Part shown: piece by piece, positions 1 through 8,428 of the stretch | Numbering within the stretch: the stretch's first letter is position 1 | Layout of the letters: the number at the start of each line of letters is the position of its first letter | Source of the DNA: Gammaproteobacteria bacterium | Lineage (GTDB): Bacteria > Pseudomonadota > Gammaproteobacteria > Steroidobacterales > Rariloculaceae | DNA: 34,856 bases | Direction: 5' to 3' | Assembly: GCA_022820625.1 (NCBI GenBank) | Contig: JAJEFE010000160.1 | Span: forward strand, 1 to 34,856 | Position numbers and translations under genes: made by a program | Notes under the pieces: model-generated | The model's database searches: none | Seen by the model: only the letters and a program-made list of their open reading frames with translations | What the model was told of the DNA's origin: nothing

Positions 1-323
1 CGTCCTCCCCGGAGTGACTCCCTCGCCGGAGTGGCGGATGAGTTCGTCAAACCCTATTTTGCCTCATGACGGCCGGCATCTCCCCCCGAAATCCGGCGAA
101 ACCCGCGCTTGGGGTGAAAATCCGGCGCCGAGACCGGAAAAGGCCCAAAATCCCGCCAAAACCGCAGATTCCTGGGGTAAAGTTCTTTTTGGACTTGCTC
201 GAAACCTTTATCGATCAAAGGCTTCCGAACAGCGCAAGAGGCTCAGCCAGTATCGTGCACCCTTCCGCTCCTGTAGACGACCGACGATCTGGAATGCGTT
301 TCAACCTTGGAAAATGAGACGGC
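1..323. other. Intergenic stretch with no supported gene
   Basis: I see no credible gene here. The open frames on the plus strand have compositions unlike a folded protein and no ribosome binding site. The stretch holds the octamer CCGGAGTG twice (9-16 and 26-33) and two similar GAAATCCGGCG-like segments near 90-130, but no clear terminator or RNA gene. It lies downstream of the small-protein genes on the minus strand. Confidence 0.5.
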
Positions 324-431
324 TCACGACTCGGGAGGTTCCTTGTCCTTGGAGCTTTGCCGATCGATTATCAGATAAGCGGCGACAAACAGCGCAAATA
401 TTGTCAGTGAGAGCAGAGTAAGCGTGTTCAT
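324..431 (-). CDS. Tiny single-pass membrane protein (35 aa)
   Basis: This 35-codon frame encodes a short N-terminus, one hydrophobic helix at about residues 4-22 (LLSLTIFALFVAAYLII) and a charged tail rich in Lys, Asp, Glu and Pro ending in ES. The start is well supported: a strong Shine-Dalgarno GGAGGAG lies about five bases before the ATG, inside the end of the preceding 61-codon gene, and the ATG overlaps that gene's TGA as ATGA. This is the typical layout of a translationally coupled pair. I do not recognise the family. The hydrophobic helix with a polar C-terminal tail suggests an inner-membrane peptide that may join a complex with its two neighbours, but no function can be assigned. 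Confidence 0.6.
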   Translation of the reverse strand: MNTLTLLSLTIFALFVAAYLIIDRQSSKDKEPPES

Positions 432-613
432 TCGCTCTCCTCCGTGGTTCCGAACAGCAACAGGAAAAAGCCGAGCAGGACGGTTGGCGATGCGTCAATA
501 TAGCCGATTGAGCGTTCCAGCAGGAACCCGAGCATTCCGGCGATGATCAACGCCGTGCCGATGTGTCTGGCGGCGTCCTCAAAGCGTGAGACGACGAAGC
601 GTCTCTTTTTCAT
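428..613 (-). CDS. Small two-helix membrane protein (61 aa)
   Basis: The protein starts with a basic segment (MKKRRFVVSR), followed by an amphipathic stretch and two hydrophobic segments at about residues 18-33 (IGTALIIAGMLGFLLE) and 43-56 (PTVLLGFFLLLFGT), ending in acidic residues. The positive-inside rule puts the N-terminus in the cytoplasm. The sequence GGAGAAGGA lies just before the ATG, inside the last codons of the upstream 45-codon gene, whose stop overlaps this start as ATGA. The downstream 35-codon gene overlaps in the same way. The family is not recognised, but the composition, ribosome binding site and coupling on both sides make a real gene likely. Confidence 0.65.
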   Translation of the reverse strand: MKKRRFVVSRFEDAARHIGTALIIAGMLGFLLERSIGYIDASPTVLLGFFLLLFGTTEESE

Positions 614-747
614 GAATCCTTCTCCATCAGAAAGGGTATCCCGAAGAACCGATGAAATGCGGAAGGCTCCGAGATCAATCGGATACTTCCCCCAAGCGCG
701 GCAAGGATTGCCACCAGCAGGGCGCGGTCGAGTCGTACGTTGTTCAT
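610..747 (-). CDS. Tiny membrane-associated protein (45 aa), first of three
   Basis: A 45-codon frame beginning MNNVRLDRALLVAILAALGG has one hydrophobic helix at about residues 9-25, then a Phe/His-rich segment (FHRFFGIPFL) that could lie along the membrane. Its TGA overlaps the ATG of the 61-codon gene as ATGA, so the two are probably translated together. The ribosome binding site is weak, so the start is less certain than those of its two partners. No family is recognised. The three genes read away from kdsD and presumably share a promoter in the 748-950 gap, although no good minus-strand promoter could be picked out there. Confidence 0.5.
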   Translation of the reverse strand: MNNVRLDRALLVAILAALGGSIRLISEPSAFHRFFGIPFLMEKDS

Positions 748-950
748 GCCGACAAGCCTATGGTGGCGGGGAACGTCCTGCCAACGGTCAGTTTTTTGGC
801 AAAACGCACAGTTTCGCAGTCAATATCGCGTTGCATGCCCCCTTGAGCCACCGGCATTGCACGGCGAAGAGCCAGTTCCGAATACCGGGCATTGAGACCG
901 GCGCCGTGGAAACCTGCTCGCTCCACTCGCCGTCACCCCACCCCGCAGGC

Positions 951-959
951 TGCTAGAAT
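951..959 (+). promoter_or_regulatory. Extended -10 promoter element of kdsD
   Basis: TGCTAGAAT reads as an extended -10 (TG-n-TAGAAT). It ends seven bases before the kdsD ATG, so transcription would begin at or next to the start codon and the transcript would be nearly leaderless. No Shine-Dalgarno precedes the ATG, which fits. A similar TAGAAT sits shortly before the lptA start, near 2992-2998. This is a reading of motifs only. Confidence 0.4.
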
Positions 960-966
960 CGCGCCC

Positions 967-1959
967 ATGTCCGCGACAACCAACGCTGTCGACCCACTGA
1001 TCACCGCACGCCGGGTTCTGGAGATCGAGTCCGACGCCATTCGCGCGCTGATTCCGCGGCTGGGCGACGAACTGCTGGCCGCGTGCCGGATTTGCATCGA
1101 GGCGCAGCGCGGCAACGCCCGTATCGTGGTCGTCGGCATGGGCAAGTCGGGCCATGTGGGCAGCAAGATCGCCGCCACGCTGGCGAGCACCGGGTCGCCG
1201 GCGTTCTTCGTGCACGCCGGGGAGGCCGGGCACGGCGACATGGGGATGATCACCGGCCAGGACGTGATTCTGGCGATTTCCAATTCGGGCGAAACCCGGG
1301 AGATTGCCTTCCTGCTGCCGCGGATCAAGCGGCTCGGGCTGCCGTTGATCGCCATGACGGGCAGCCCGCGCTCCACCCTCGCCCGGGCCGCCACGGTCAA
1401 CCTGGACATTGGCGTGGCCGAGGAGGCCTGTCCGCTAAACCTCGCGCCCACCGCCAGCACGACGGCGGCGCTGGCCATGGGGGACGCGCTGGCCATCGTG
1501 CTGCTGGAGCAGCGGGGATTCAGGGAAGAGGACTTCGCCAGCTTTCACCCCGGCGGCGTACTGGGCCGGAGGCTGCTGGTGCGCGTGCAGGACATCATGC
1601 ACGAGGGCGGCGACATCCCCAGCGTGACGCCGGAGACACCCGTGAGCGACGGCCTGCTGGAAATGTCCCGCGGGAATCTCGGCATCACGGCCGTGGTGGA
1701 CGGCGGCGGCACGCTTTGCGGCGTGTTCACGGACGGCGACCTGCGCCGGTTGCTGGACCGGCGCATCGATATCCACGACACTCCCATCGGCGAGGTCATG
1801 ACGCCGGGCGGGAAAACCATCCGCCGGGACGATCTCGCCGCCCAGGCCGTACGCCTGATGGAAGACCACGGCATAACGGCGCTGCTGGTGCTTGACGAGG
1901 AGAAGAAACTGGTAGGCGCGCTGAACATCCACGACGTGTTCCGGGCCGGAGTCGTCTGA
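967..1959 (+). CDS. kdsD: Arabinose-5-phosphate isomerase
   Basis: This enzyme interconverts D-ribulose 5-phosphate and D-arabinose 5-phosphate, the first step of the Kdo branch of LPS synthesis, in the cytoplasm. The 330-residue product has the family layout: an N-terminal SIS sugar-isomerase domain with VVVGMGKSGHVGSKIA and ISNSGETREI, the HPGGVLGRRLL signature, then two CBS repeats, with the normal family length. The ATG at 967 was chosen over an in-frame ATG at 892 because the protein then starts as KdsD proteins do and because an extended -10 lies just upstream. It heads the operon, and its TGA overlaps the kdsC start, so both Kdo enzymes are made together. Confidence 0.95.
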   Translation: MSATTNAVDPLITARRVLEIESDAIRALIPRLGDELLAACRICIEAQRGNARIVVVGMGKSGHVGSKIAATLASTGSPAFFVHAGEAGHGDMGMITGQDVILAISNSGETREIAFLLPRIKRLGLPLIAMTGSPRSTLARAATVNLDIGVAEEACPLNLAPTASTTAALAMGDALAIVLLEQRGFREEDFASFHPGGVLGRRLLVRVQDIMHEGGDIPSVTPETPVSDGLLEMSRGNLGITAVVDGGGTLCGVFTDGDLRRLLDRRIDIHDTPIGEVMTPGGKTIRRDDLAAQAVRLMEDHGITALLVLDEEKKLVGALNIHDVFRAGVV

Positions 1960-2450
1960 TGACCCCGGACACGCTGGAACGCGCCCGCCGAATCCGGTTG
2001 CTGGTCCTGGACGTGGACGGCGTGCTCACGGACGGCGGGTTGTACTACGGGGCGGGAGGCGAATCGCTGCAGCGGTTCCACGTCCACGACGGCGCCGGCA
2101 TCAAGGCGGTCATGGCGGCCGGGATCGCGGTAGCGGTGATCTCCGCCCGCCGCACCCCGGCGGTGACGGCCAGGATGAAGGAACTTGGCGTGGAAACCGT
2201 TGTCCAGGGTGAACAGAACAAGCTCGAAGCGGTGACGGAAATTGCCGAGCGGATGGACATCGGGTTGGACGCCGTGGCGTGTGTCGGCGACGATACGACC
2301 GACGTGCCCATGATGCGCCGGGCCGGGCTTGCGATCGCCGTTGCGGACGCGCGCGGACCTGCGGTGGAGGCCGCTCACTACCGGACGTCGGCGAGGGGTG
2401 GCCACGGCGCCGTGCGCGAGGCATGCGACATGCTGCTGCTGGCGGGTTGA
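1959..2450 (+). CDS. kdsC: KDO-8-phosphate phosphatase
   Basis: This HAD-superfamily phosphatase removes phosphate from Kdo 8-phosphate to give Kdo for the LPS inner core. The 163-residue protein has the first HAD motif DVDGVLTDG at residues 18-26, with Asp18 and Asp20 as expected nucleophile and acid/base. It also has SARRTPAV (motif II region), a conserved Lys region, and GDDTTDVPMM as the motif III Asp pair. This is a compact, cap-less C0-type HAD, as known for KdsC tetramers. The start overlaps the kdsD stop (TGATG), and lptC begins four bases after its stop, so it sits inside one transcription unit. Confidence 0.95.
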   Translation: MTPDTLERARRIRLLVLDVDGVLTDGGLYYGAGGESLQRFHVHDGAGIKAVMAAGIAVAVISARRTPAVTARMKELGVETVVQGEQNKLEAVTEIAERMDIGLDAVACVGDDTTDVPMMRRAGLAIAVADARGPAVEAAHYRTSARGGHGAVREACDMLLLAG

Positions 2451-2454
2451 CGGC

Positions 2455-3027
2455 ATGACGCGACCCTTTCAACGTCGGGAACTGTTTGCGCTGGGCGCGC
2501 TCACGGCCATCGCGATGCTCACCTGGCTGTGGAGCCGGCAGGGCATCGAGGACGAAGGTCCCGTGTCCGTGGTGGGCGCCGCCGCGCCGGGGTATTACCT
2601 GAACGGCGCATCGATATTGGGAACGGATGAGGAGGGACGGGTCCTGTTCCACGTGCAAGCCGCCCGCGCCGAAGAACTGCCAGCAGAGCAGCGCCTGCTG
2701 TTGAGCGACATCGCCGTTCGTTATCAACCCGAAACCCAGGTGCCCTGGGTGCTCACCGCCACGGAAGGCCAGGCGTTTCTCGAGGAGACGTACCTGGACT
2801 TCAGCGGCGACGTGGAACTGGCCAGGAGCGAACCGTCGGACTCGGGGCCGATGTTGATCCGTACCTCCTCGCTGCGGCTGGAGCCTGAAACCTTCGATGT
2901 GCGCACCGACGGCCCGGTGAGCCTCTATTTCGACGACCGGCGGCTGGACGCCGTCGGCCTCAGTGCAAACTTGAAGGCGGAGCGCTTGGCGCTAGAATCG
3001 AACGTATATGGCGTATTCGGTCCTTAA
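2455..3027 (+). CDS. lptC: LPS export protein LptC
   Basis: LptC is the bitopic inner-membrane part of the Lpt bridge that accepts LPS from LptB2FG and passes it to LptA. The product has 190 residues: a short cytoplasmic N-terminus, one anchor helix at about residues 11-26 (LFALGALTAIAMLTWLW) and a periplasmic beta-rich domain typical of the family. The ATG at 2455 was chosen because it follows the kdsC stop by four bases and puts the anchor at the N-terminus; an earlier in-frame start at 2329 would lie inside kdsC. The position between kdsC and lptA matches the conserved order. The sequence is divergent, as is usual for LptC, so context carries much of the call. Confidence 0.88.
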   Translation: MTRPFQRRELFALGALTAIAMLTWLWSRQGIEDEGPVSVVGAAAPGYYLNGASILGTDEEGRVLFHVQAARAEELPAEQRLLLSDIAVRYQPETQVPWVLTATEGQAFLEETYLDFSGDVELARSEPSDSGPMLIRTSSLRLEPETFDVRTDGPVSLYFDDRRLDAVGLSANLKAERLALESNVYGVFGP

Positions 3028-3640
3028 ATTCCGTTGCAGGGCGTGGGCGCTGGCTCCGGTAGCCGCGCTGGCCCACGGAACGGTGCTGGTACCCGGGCAG
3101 GCCCACGCCCAGGATGAAGACCTGCGTGTCTCGCTGGACGCGGAGTGGTCGTCTTTCGACAGGCAGTCCAACACCATGATGTTCCGGGGGCTGCGCATCG
3201 CCCAGGGCGACTTCATGATCGAGGCCGACGAAGCGGTGGCTTCGGACCTGGATTTCGACAGGAGCGAGTGGGAGTTCATCGGCAACGTGCGCATCGACCT
3301 GGACACCGCCGCGATCGAATCGTCCCGGGCGGAGATAATGTTCGAGACCCATGACTTGCTGGTCGTGGAACTTGAGGGTAATCCGGCCCGGTTCCAGGAC
3401 CGCAACCCCGAGCGCGGGGAGCCGATCCAGGGAAGCGCCGAAGTGCTGCGCTACGACAGCGCCGAGCGGACGCTGCACATGACCGGGAGCGCCCGGCTCA
3501 GCGAGGGCCCCAACGAATTCTCCGGCTGCGACCTGATCTACAACATCGACGACAAGAAAATCACCTCCGGCTCCTCCGAGTGCGGCGAACCGGTGTCCAT
3601 CACGATATTGCCCCCCCCGGACGATGCCGACGGACCATGA
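3008..3640 (+). CDS. lptA: LPS transport periplasmic protein LptA
   Basis: LptA forms the periplasmic beta-jellyroll bridge that carries LPS from LptC to LptD. The 210-residue product has a signal peptide with likely cleavage after AHA (about residue 34), then an OstA-like domain with the repeating pattern of modified layers ([37 protein letters not shown]). The gene overlaps the end of lptC by 20 bases, and its TGA overlaps the lptB ATG. A TAGAAT hexamer about ten bases upstream of the ATG could be an internal promoter. The acidic Pro-rich C-terminus is slightly unusual but within family range. Confidence 0.9.
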   Translation: MAYSVLKFRCRAWALAPVAALAHGTVLVPGQAHAQDEDLRVSLDAEWSSFDRQSNTMMFRGLRIAQGDFMIEADEAVASDLDFDRSEWEFIGNVRIDLDTAAIESSRAEIMFETHDLLVVELEGNPARFQDRNPERGEPIQGSAEVLRYDSAERTLHMTGSARLSEGPNEFSGCDLIYNIDDKKITSGSSECGEPVSITILPPPDDADGP

Positions 3641-4362
3641 ACAAGCTCGAAGCCCTCGGCATAGCCAAGCGTTACCGAACGCGCGAGGTGGTACAGGACC
3701 TGTCGATCTCCATTGAAAGCGGCGAAGTCGTCGGCCTCCTCGGGCCCAACGGCGCCGGCAAGACCACCGCCTTCTACATGATCGTCGGCCTGATCGGCTG
3801 CGGCCGGGGCAGGATCATCCTCAACGGCCGGGACGTGACCCGGCTGCCGGTACACCGCAGGGCGCGCCTGGGTTTGGGGTACCTGCCGCAGGAGGCTTCG
3901 GTATTCCGCAAGCTCAGCGCCGCCGACAACATCCGCTCCATCCTGCAACTGCGCAACGACCTCGATCGCGCCGAACGACAGCGCGTGATGGAAGAACTCA
4001 TCGAGGAACTTCACATCGGCCATGTCCGCGACAGTCTCGGGATCTCGCTGTCGGGCGGCGAACGCAGGCGCGTGGAGATTGCCCGCACCCTGGCGGCGAA
4101 CCCCAAGTTCATTCTCCTGGACGAACCCTTCGCGGGCGTCGACCCGATTTCGGTACTGGACATTCAGCGAATCATCCGCCACCTGGTCGAGCGCGAGATC
4201 GGCGTGCTGATCACCGACCACAACGTACGCGAGACGCTGGGGATATGCGGACGGGCCTACATACTGAACAACGGCGCTCTCATGGCCTCCGGGACGCCGG
4301 TGGAATTGCTGTCGAACCAGAGCGTGCGCGATGTCTATCTCGGGCAGGATTTTTCTCTTTAG
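3637..4362 (+). CDS. lptB: LPS export ABC transporter ATPase LptB
   Basis: LptB is the cytoplasmic ATPase that powers LPS extraction with LptF and LptG. The 241-residue protein shows all ABC motifs: Walker A GPNGAGKT at residues 36-43, Q-loop region [13 protein letters not shown], signature [16 protein letters not shown], Walker [14 protein letters not shown] and the H-loop [15 protein letters not shown] and the length are typical of LptB. The ATG at 3637 overlaps the lptA stop; a longer in-frame start at 3580 would lie within lptA. rpoN begins nine bases after the stop, as in most gammaproteobacteria and some other Proteobacteria. lptF and lptG are not in the window. Confidence 0.97.
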   Translation: MNKLEALGIAKRYRTREVVQDLSISIESGEVVGLLGPNGAGKTTAFYMIVGLIGCGRGRIILNGRDVTRLPVHRRARLGLGYLPQEASVFRKLSAADNIRSILQLRNDLDRAERQRVMEELIEELHIGHVRDSLGISLSGGERRRVEIARTLAANPKFILLDEPFAGVDPISVLDIQRIIRHLVEREIGVLITDHNVRETLGICGRAYILNNGALMASGTPVELLSNQSVRDVYLGQDFSL

Positions 4363-4371
4363 GCTGCCGTC

Positions 4372-5784
4372 ATGCTGAAACCGGCACTGAAGCTGAGGAC
4401 GGCGCAACAGCTCACCATGACGCCGCATCTGCAGCAGGCGATACGCCTGTTGCTCCTGCCCGTCGCCGATCTGCGCGCCGAGATCCAGGATGCGCTGGAC
4501 GAGAACGTGATGCTGGAGACCGTAGAGCCGGACAGGGAAGTGGCCGCTGAACCGGAACAGGCGCCGGATCCGTTTGAGGCCGCTGCGGAAGGGGCCGCAA
4601 ATGACGATTCCATGGGCGAGTGGACCGAAACCGCCGGCCCGGGTGACGCACCGGCGAACCCGGCTCCCGAGGGTGTGTTCGACTTCGCCGACCGCTCCGA
4701 GGAGACGCTGCGCGGCCACCTGCTCTGGCAACTGGAGCTTGAGAATCTGGACGCGCGCACGACCGCGATCGGTCAGGCCGTCATCGACGCCATCAACGAC
4801 GACGGCTATCTCACCGATGATGCCATCTCCATCCAGGCGACGCTGGCGCCGGACGTGGTGACCACGGAGGAGGAAATCGAGTCGGCGATCCAGCTCGTTC
4901 AGCGCCTGGATCCCGCGGGTGTCGGCGCCCGTTCCGTCAGCGAGTCCGTGCTCCTGCAGTTGGCGCAGCTCGATCCGTCCACCCCCCGTCTCGCGCTTGC
5001 CCGGTCCATCGCCGCCGAACACCTGGATCTCGTCGCTGAGCGACAGACGAACACGCTGAAAAGGTTGTTGCAGGCATCCGAGGACGATGTGGAAGAGGCG
5101 TTGCTGCTGGTGCGTGCGTGCCATCCGCGCCCCGGAGCGGCGATCTACGCGCCGGCGGCGGAATACTTGATTCCGGATGTCTTCGTGCGCCGTAGTGACC
5201 AGAAGTGGATCGTCGAGCTGAACGCGTCCGTTGCGCCGCAGCTGCGGGTGAACCAGTCCTACGCCGGCTCGCTGGGCCGCGGAGAACAGTACAGCGTGTT
5301 GCGCGCCCAGCTACAGGAGGCGAGATGGCTCGTCCGCAGCCTCGAGATTCGCAACGAAACACTGTTGAAGGTGGCCGAAGCCATCGTCGAGCGCCAGACG
5401 GATTTTCTGGATCACGGCGAGGAGTTCATGCGCCCGATGGTACTCCGCGACATCGCCGAGGCCATCGGCATGCACGAATCCACCGTATCGAGGGTCACCG
5501 CCAACAAGCACATGCATACGCCGCGCGGTATCATCGAGTTCAGGTATTTCTTTTCGAGTCATGTCGACGGCGACAACGGAGAGCGCTCATCGACGGCCGT
5601 ACGCGCGATGATCCGCCGCCTGATCGCCGGCGAGGTGGCCGAAAAACCGTTGAGCGACAACCGGATCGCCAACCTCCTGGCGAAGGACGGCGTCAAGGTT
5701 GCGCGCAGAACGGTGGCGAAGTATCGGGATGCGATGAGTATCCCGACTTCAACGGAGAGAAAACGGGCCGGAACGGTCCGGTAA
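4372..5784 (+). CDS. rpoN: RNA polymerase sigma-54 factor
   Basis: Sigma-54 directs RNA polymerase to -24/-12 promoters and needs AAA+ activators to open them. The 470-residue protein has the Gln/Leu-rich region I (LTMTPHLQQAIRLLLLP), an acidic variable region II, the core-binding domain, the HTH region (DIAEAIGMHESTVSRV) and the RpoN box ARRTVAKYR at about residues 444-452, so it is intact. It follows lptB by nine bases and is followed by hpf after 33 bases, the classical order. No nitrogen regulator or bacterial enhancer-binding protein lies in the window, so its targets here are unknown. Confidence 0.97.
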   Translation: MLKPALKLRTAQQLTMTPHLQQAIRLLLLPVADLRAEIQDALDENVMLETVEPDREVAAEPEQAPDPFEAAAEGAANDDSMGEWTETAGPGDAPANPAPEGVFDFADRSEETLRGHLLWQLELENLDARTTAIGQAVIDAINDDGYLTDDAISIQATLAPDVVTTEEEIESAIQLVQRLDPAGVGARSVSESVLLQLAQLDPSTPRLALARSIAAEHLDLVAERQTNTLKRLLQASEDDVEEALLLVRACHPRPGAAIYAPAAEYLIPDVFVRRSDQKWIVELNASVAPQLRVNQSYAGSLGRGEQYSVLRAQLQEARWLVRSLEIRNETLLKVAEAIVERQTDFLDHGEEFMRPMVLRDIAEAIGMHESTVSRVTANKHMHTPRGIIEFRYFFSSHVDGDNGERSSTAVRAMIRRLIAGEVAEKPLSDNRIANLLAKDGVKVARRTVAKYRDAMSIPTSTERKRAGTVR

Positions 5785-5817
5785 TGGAAACGGGCCCGAT
5801 AGGTCCGGGAGAGAAAC

Positions 5818-6138
5818 ATGCAGTTGAACATCACCGGTCATCACGTGGACTTGAGCCCTGCGGTACGCCGCCGCGTCAGTTCCAAGCTGGCTCGAATCGA
5901 ACGCCATTTCGACCATGTGATCGATGTTCATTGCATCCTGACGACCGAGAAGCTGTCCTGCCGCGCGGAGGCCACCGTACATCTGGACGGCGGCACCCTT
6001 CACGCTGACGCCGTCGCCGAAAATATGTACGCGGCGATAGACGGCCTCGTGGACAAGCTCGATCGCCAGATCAAGAAGCACAAGGAAAAACAGATCGACC
6101 GTCTCAGCAAACGCGCCGCGAGGCGCCGTTACGGGTAA
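5818..6138 (+). CDS. hpf: Ribosome hibernation-promoting factor, short form
   Basis: HPF binds the decoding region of idle 30S subunits and helps form inactive 100S ribosomes in stationary phase. The 106-residue product is the short form: beta-alpha-beta-beta-beta-alpha fold with ITGHHVDLSPAVRRRV, an internal segment AEATVHLDGGTLHADA, AENMYAAIDGLVDKLDRQI and a basic C-terminal tail. A good Shine-Dalgarno (GGGAGAG) lies before the ATG. It lies between rpoN and rapZ, with only 39 bases to the latter; the ptsN gene commonly found next in this cluster is missing. Confidence 0.93.
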   Translation: MQLNITGHHVDLSPAVRRRVSSKLARIERHFDHVIDVHCILTTEKLSCRAEATVHLDGGTLHADAVAENMYAAIDGLVDKLDRQIKKHKEKQIDRLSKRAARRRYG

Positions 6139-6177
6139 TCGTCCGCTGTCGGTGGTCGCCGCCCGGGGGGAGAATCG

Positions 6178-7029
6178 ATGCGGCTTGTCGTCCTGAGCGG
6201 ACTTTCGGGGTCCGGTAAAAGCGTTGCCCTCAACGCGCTTGAGGACGCAGGACACTACTGCATCGACAACATTCCGGTCGCACTGTTGCAGTCGTTCGTG
6301 GATGAGACACTGCCGCAGCAGGATCCCTCATTCAGTCATGTCGCGCTGTGCGCTGACGCCCGCAATGCCGCCGATATCCCGCGACTTCCGGCGCTGGTAC
6401 AGGAAATGCGAAAGGCTGGAATCGCCTGCGAAGTGATCTTCCTGCAGGCCGACGAAGACGTGCTGTTGTCGCGCTTCAGCGAGACCCGGCGCAAGCATCC
6501 GCTGACCACCGACCGGGTCAGCCTGACCGAGGCGCTCGAACAGGAATCTCGATTGCTCGATCCCATCGTCGATATCGCGGACCTGGTTGTGGATACCAGC
6601 GCGATGAACGTCCACCAGTTGCGGGACCTGATCGGCAACCGGGTCGCCAGCCGTGCCGAAGGCAACCTGTCCATATTACTGGAATCCTTTGGATTCAAGC
6701 ATGGACTTCCCGCCGACGCGGACTTCGTCTTCGATGTTCGCTGCCTGCCCAACCCGTACTGGGAACCGGAGCTTCGCTCGTTGACAGGTCGCGACCGTCC
6801 GGTACGGGAGTTTCTGGAGAAACAGCCGCAGGTTCAGGCGATGGTGGACGATATCACCGCCTTCCTGCAACGCTGGATCCCCCGCTACAAGGAAACCCAG
6901 CGCGCCTACCTGACCGTGGCCATCGGGTGCACGGGCGGACAGCACCGCTCGGTGCACATGGCAGAGGCCGTGGCGGAACGATTGTCATCCGGCGATACCG
7001 TGCAGACCCGGCACCACCAACTGTCCTGA
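6178..7029 (+). CDS. rapZ: RNase adapter protein RapZ
   Basis: RapZ binds small RNAs and presents them to RNase E in enterics, where it senses glucosamine 6-phosphate; it also belongs to the YvcJ P-loop family. The 283-residue protein has Walker A GLSGSGKS at residues 8-15, the CIDNIP and DTSAMNVHQLRD segments and the C-terminal signatures SFGFKHGLP, DVRCLPNPYW and GCTGGQHRSV that are diagnostic of the family. The start has a strong purine-rich Shine-Dalgarno (GGGGGGAG). It ends the plus-strand cluster: ptsN is absent upstream, and npr, often next in line, is absent downstream. Whether it controls a GlmS-like pathway here cannot be told. Confidence 0.95.
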   Translation: MRLVVLSGLSGSGKSVALNALEDAGHYCIDNIPVALLQSFVDETLPQQDPSFSHVALCADARNAADIPRLPALVQEMRKAGIACEVIFLQADEDVLLSRFSETRRKHPLTTDRVSLTEALEQESRLLDPIVDIADLVVDTSAMNVHQLRDLIGNRVASRAEGNLSILLESFGFKHGLPADADFVFDVRCLPNPYWEPELRSLTGRDRPVREFLEKQPQVQAMVDDITAFLQRWIPRYKETQRAYLTVAIGCTGGQHRSVHMAEAVAERLSSGDTVQTRHHQLS

Positions 7030-7116
7030 GCGGTACGGGTCCAGCCGCCAGACGATTTCCTGAATACGGTCGACAACAAGCGCCGGATCCGCTACTCGAC
7101 GCCGATGCCGGACGCA

Positions 7117-8421
7117 TTATCCGCGAACGGAAAAACTGCTTGCGGTGTTCAGGCTGCGCCGCCGGGAGAACGCCCCGGTGTCGATGGCCAGTTTCGTGTA
7201 GTGCCCGGTGAACTGCAGCGGTGTGGCATCCTGATCGTGGCCACCCTCACACGCGTCGATAAGTTCAGCCATCAATGCGCCGACGGTGCCGGCATTCTTG
7301 AACTGGTGACCGCTCGTTCCAACCGCCATGTAGAAGCCGTCCAGGTCAGACTTGTCGTAGATGGGCGTCCAGTCGTCCGCCACATCATACAGATCGACCA
7401 CACCGACGCCGCTATTGGGGATGGGGATAGACGGAATGCGTTTGGACAGGCGAAACACCTGGGTCTTCCACTGCAGTTCTGAAATGTTTCGGTCGAAGTT
7501 GTCCGGATCCTCAATCCAGATTTTCTCGTCGCAGCCGGGATCGCCGGACCCCACGGAGATCTTGTTGCCCGACTCCGGTCTGATGTAGATACCGATATTG
7601 GTGTCCGAAGCGATGATGCCGTCTGCCTCGAACGAGAACGCCTCTGGCGACGGTAGATGATGCACCTCTCGCCGCAACGCCCGGGTCTTGATCGACATAC
7701 CGTCTTCAACGCCCGCCATGCGGTTGACGACAAACGAATAGGGTCCCGCCGCGTTGACGACGATCCCCGAATGCAGTTCCTCGCCATCCTGCAGTTTCAC
7801 TCCACGCACCCGTCCGGCGGATCGCAGAATGCCCGCTACCGGTCGCTTGAACAGGAAGCGGCCGCCGGCGGCTCGAACGGCTTGCTTGAGATTCCGCGTC
7901 GCCAGTAGTGGATCGTTGACGTACCCGGCGACTGGGGTAAAGATCGCACCGGCGAGCGGTTCGTCCCCGTCGTCCCAAAACGCCGGGTCGTCGATGAGTT
8001 TCGGAGGTGCGTGCCGGGCACCGTCGAAGATTGGCAGCCTTGCCAGCAATCTCTCGCGGGACCATTCCTCGAACGGAATACCGATCGACCGAAAGTGATT
8101 CAGCATGTCCCGACGATCATCCGCGGCGGTCTTGATCACCAGGTGCCCGCACTGAATGTACTGTGCGTAGTCGATTGCGCCCCCAAGGTCGAGGAAGGAA
8201 GCCCAGTTCTTCCAGTAGTGATAACCCTCGAACGCCAGCTTGATACTGTTGGCCGTCGAGTATGAGAACCTCACTACCGCGCACGAATTCGCGGTGGAGC
8301 CGAAACCGGCGGCGGGATTCTTGTCGATATTGAGGGTTCGATAGCCACGGCGGCACAGCGCCAACGCGATGGCACTGCCGATCACGCCAGCTCCGATGAC
8401 GATGACATCCCTGTTTTTCAC
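7117..8421 (-). CDS. FAD-dependent oxidoreductase, DAO family
   Basis: This is a D-amino-acid/sarcosine oxidase-type flavoprotein of 434 residues. It starts with a Rossmann FAD-binding motif (VIVIGAGVIGSAIALALCRRG) with an acidic residue at the end of the second strand, and ends with the family C-terminal motif AVGTSGHQFKNAGTVGALMAELI. This resembles sarcosine oxidase beta-subunit or glycine/D-amino-acid oxidase proteins; the exact substrate cannot be assigned. The start is taken as the GTG at 8421, seven bases after the pyk stop, because it places the Rossmann motif at the N-terminus; upstream in-frame codons lie inside pyk. The close spacing suggests cotranscription with the sugar-phosphate genes. 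Confidence 0.85.
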   Translation of the reverse strand: MKNRDVIVIGAGVIGSAIALALCRRGYRTLNIDKNPAAGFGSTANSCAVVRFSYSTANSIKLAFEGYHYWKNWASFLDLGGAIDYAQYIQCGHLVIKTAADDRRDMLNHFRSIGIPFEEWSRERLLARLPIFDGARHAPPKLIDDPAFWDDGDEPLAGAIFTPVAGYVNDPLLATRNLKQAVRAAGGRFLFKRPVAGILRSAGRVRGVKLQDGEELHSGIVVNAAGPYSFVVNRMAGVEDGMSIKTRALRREVHHLPSPEAFSFEADGIIASDTNIGIYIRPESGNKISVGSGDPGCDEKIWIEDPDNFDRNISELQWKTQVFRLSKRIPSIPIPNSGVGVVDLYDVADDWTPIYDKSDLDGFYMAVGTSGHQFKNAGTVGALMAELIDACEGGHDQDATPLQFTGHYTKLAIDTGAFSRRRSLNTASSFSVRG

Positions 8422-8428
8422 GGAGTTG

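Noticed and set aside
14..421. 135-codon plus-strand frame at the window start
   Set aside because: No ribosome binding site or family features, and it runs opposite the supported 35-codon membrane gene.
744..926. 60-codon minus-strand frame that ends overlapping the 45-codon gene
   Set aside because: The composition is not that of a membrane or soluble family protein and no ribosome binding site is seen, although the ATGA overlap was tempting.
3538..5124. Long minus-strand open frame (528 codons) opposite lptB and rpoN
   Set aside because: It lies antisense to two certain genes, has no recognisable motif, and arises from GC-rich codon use.
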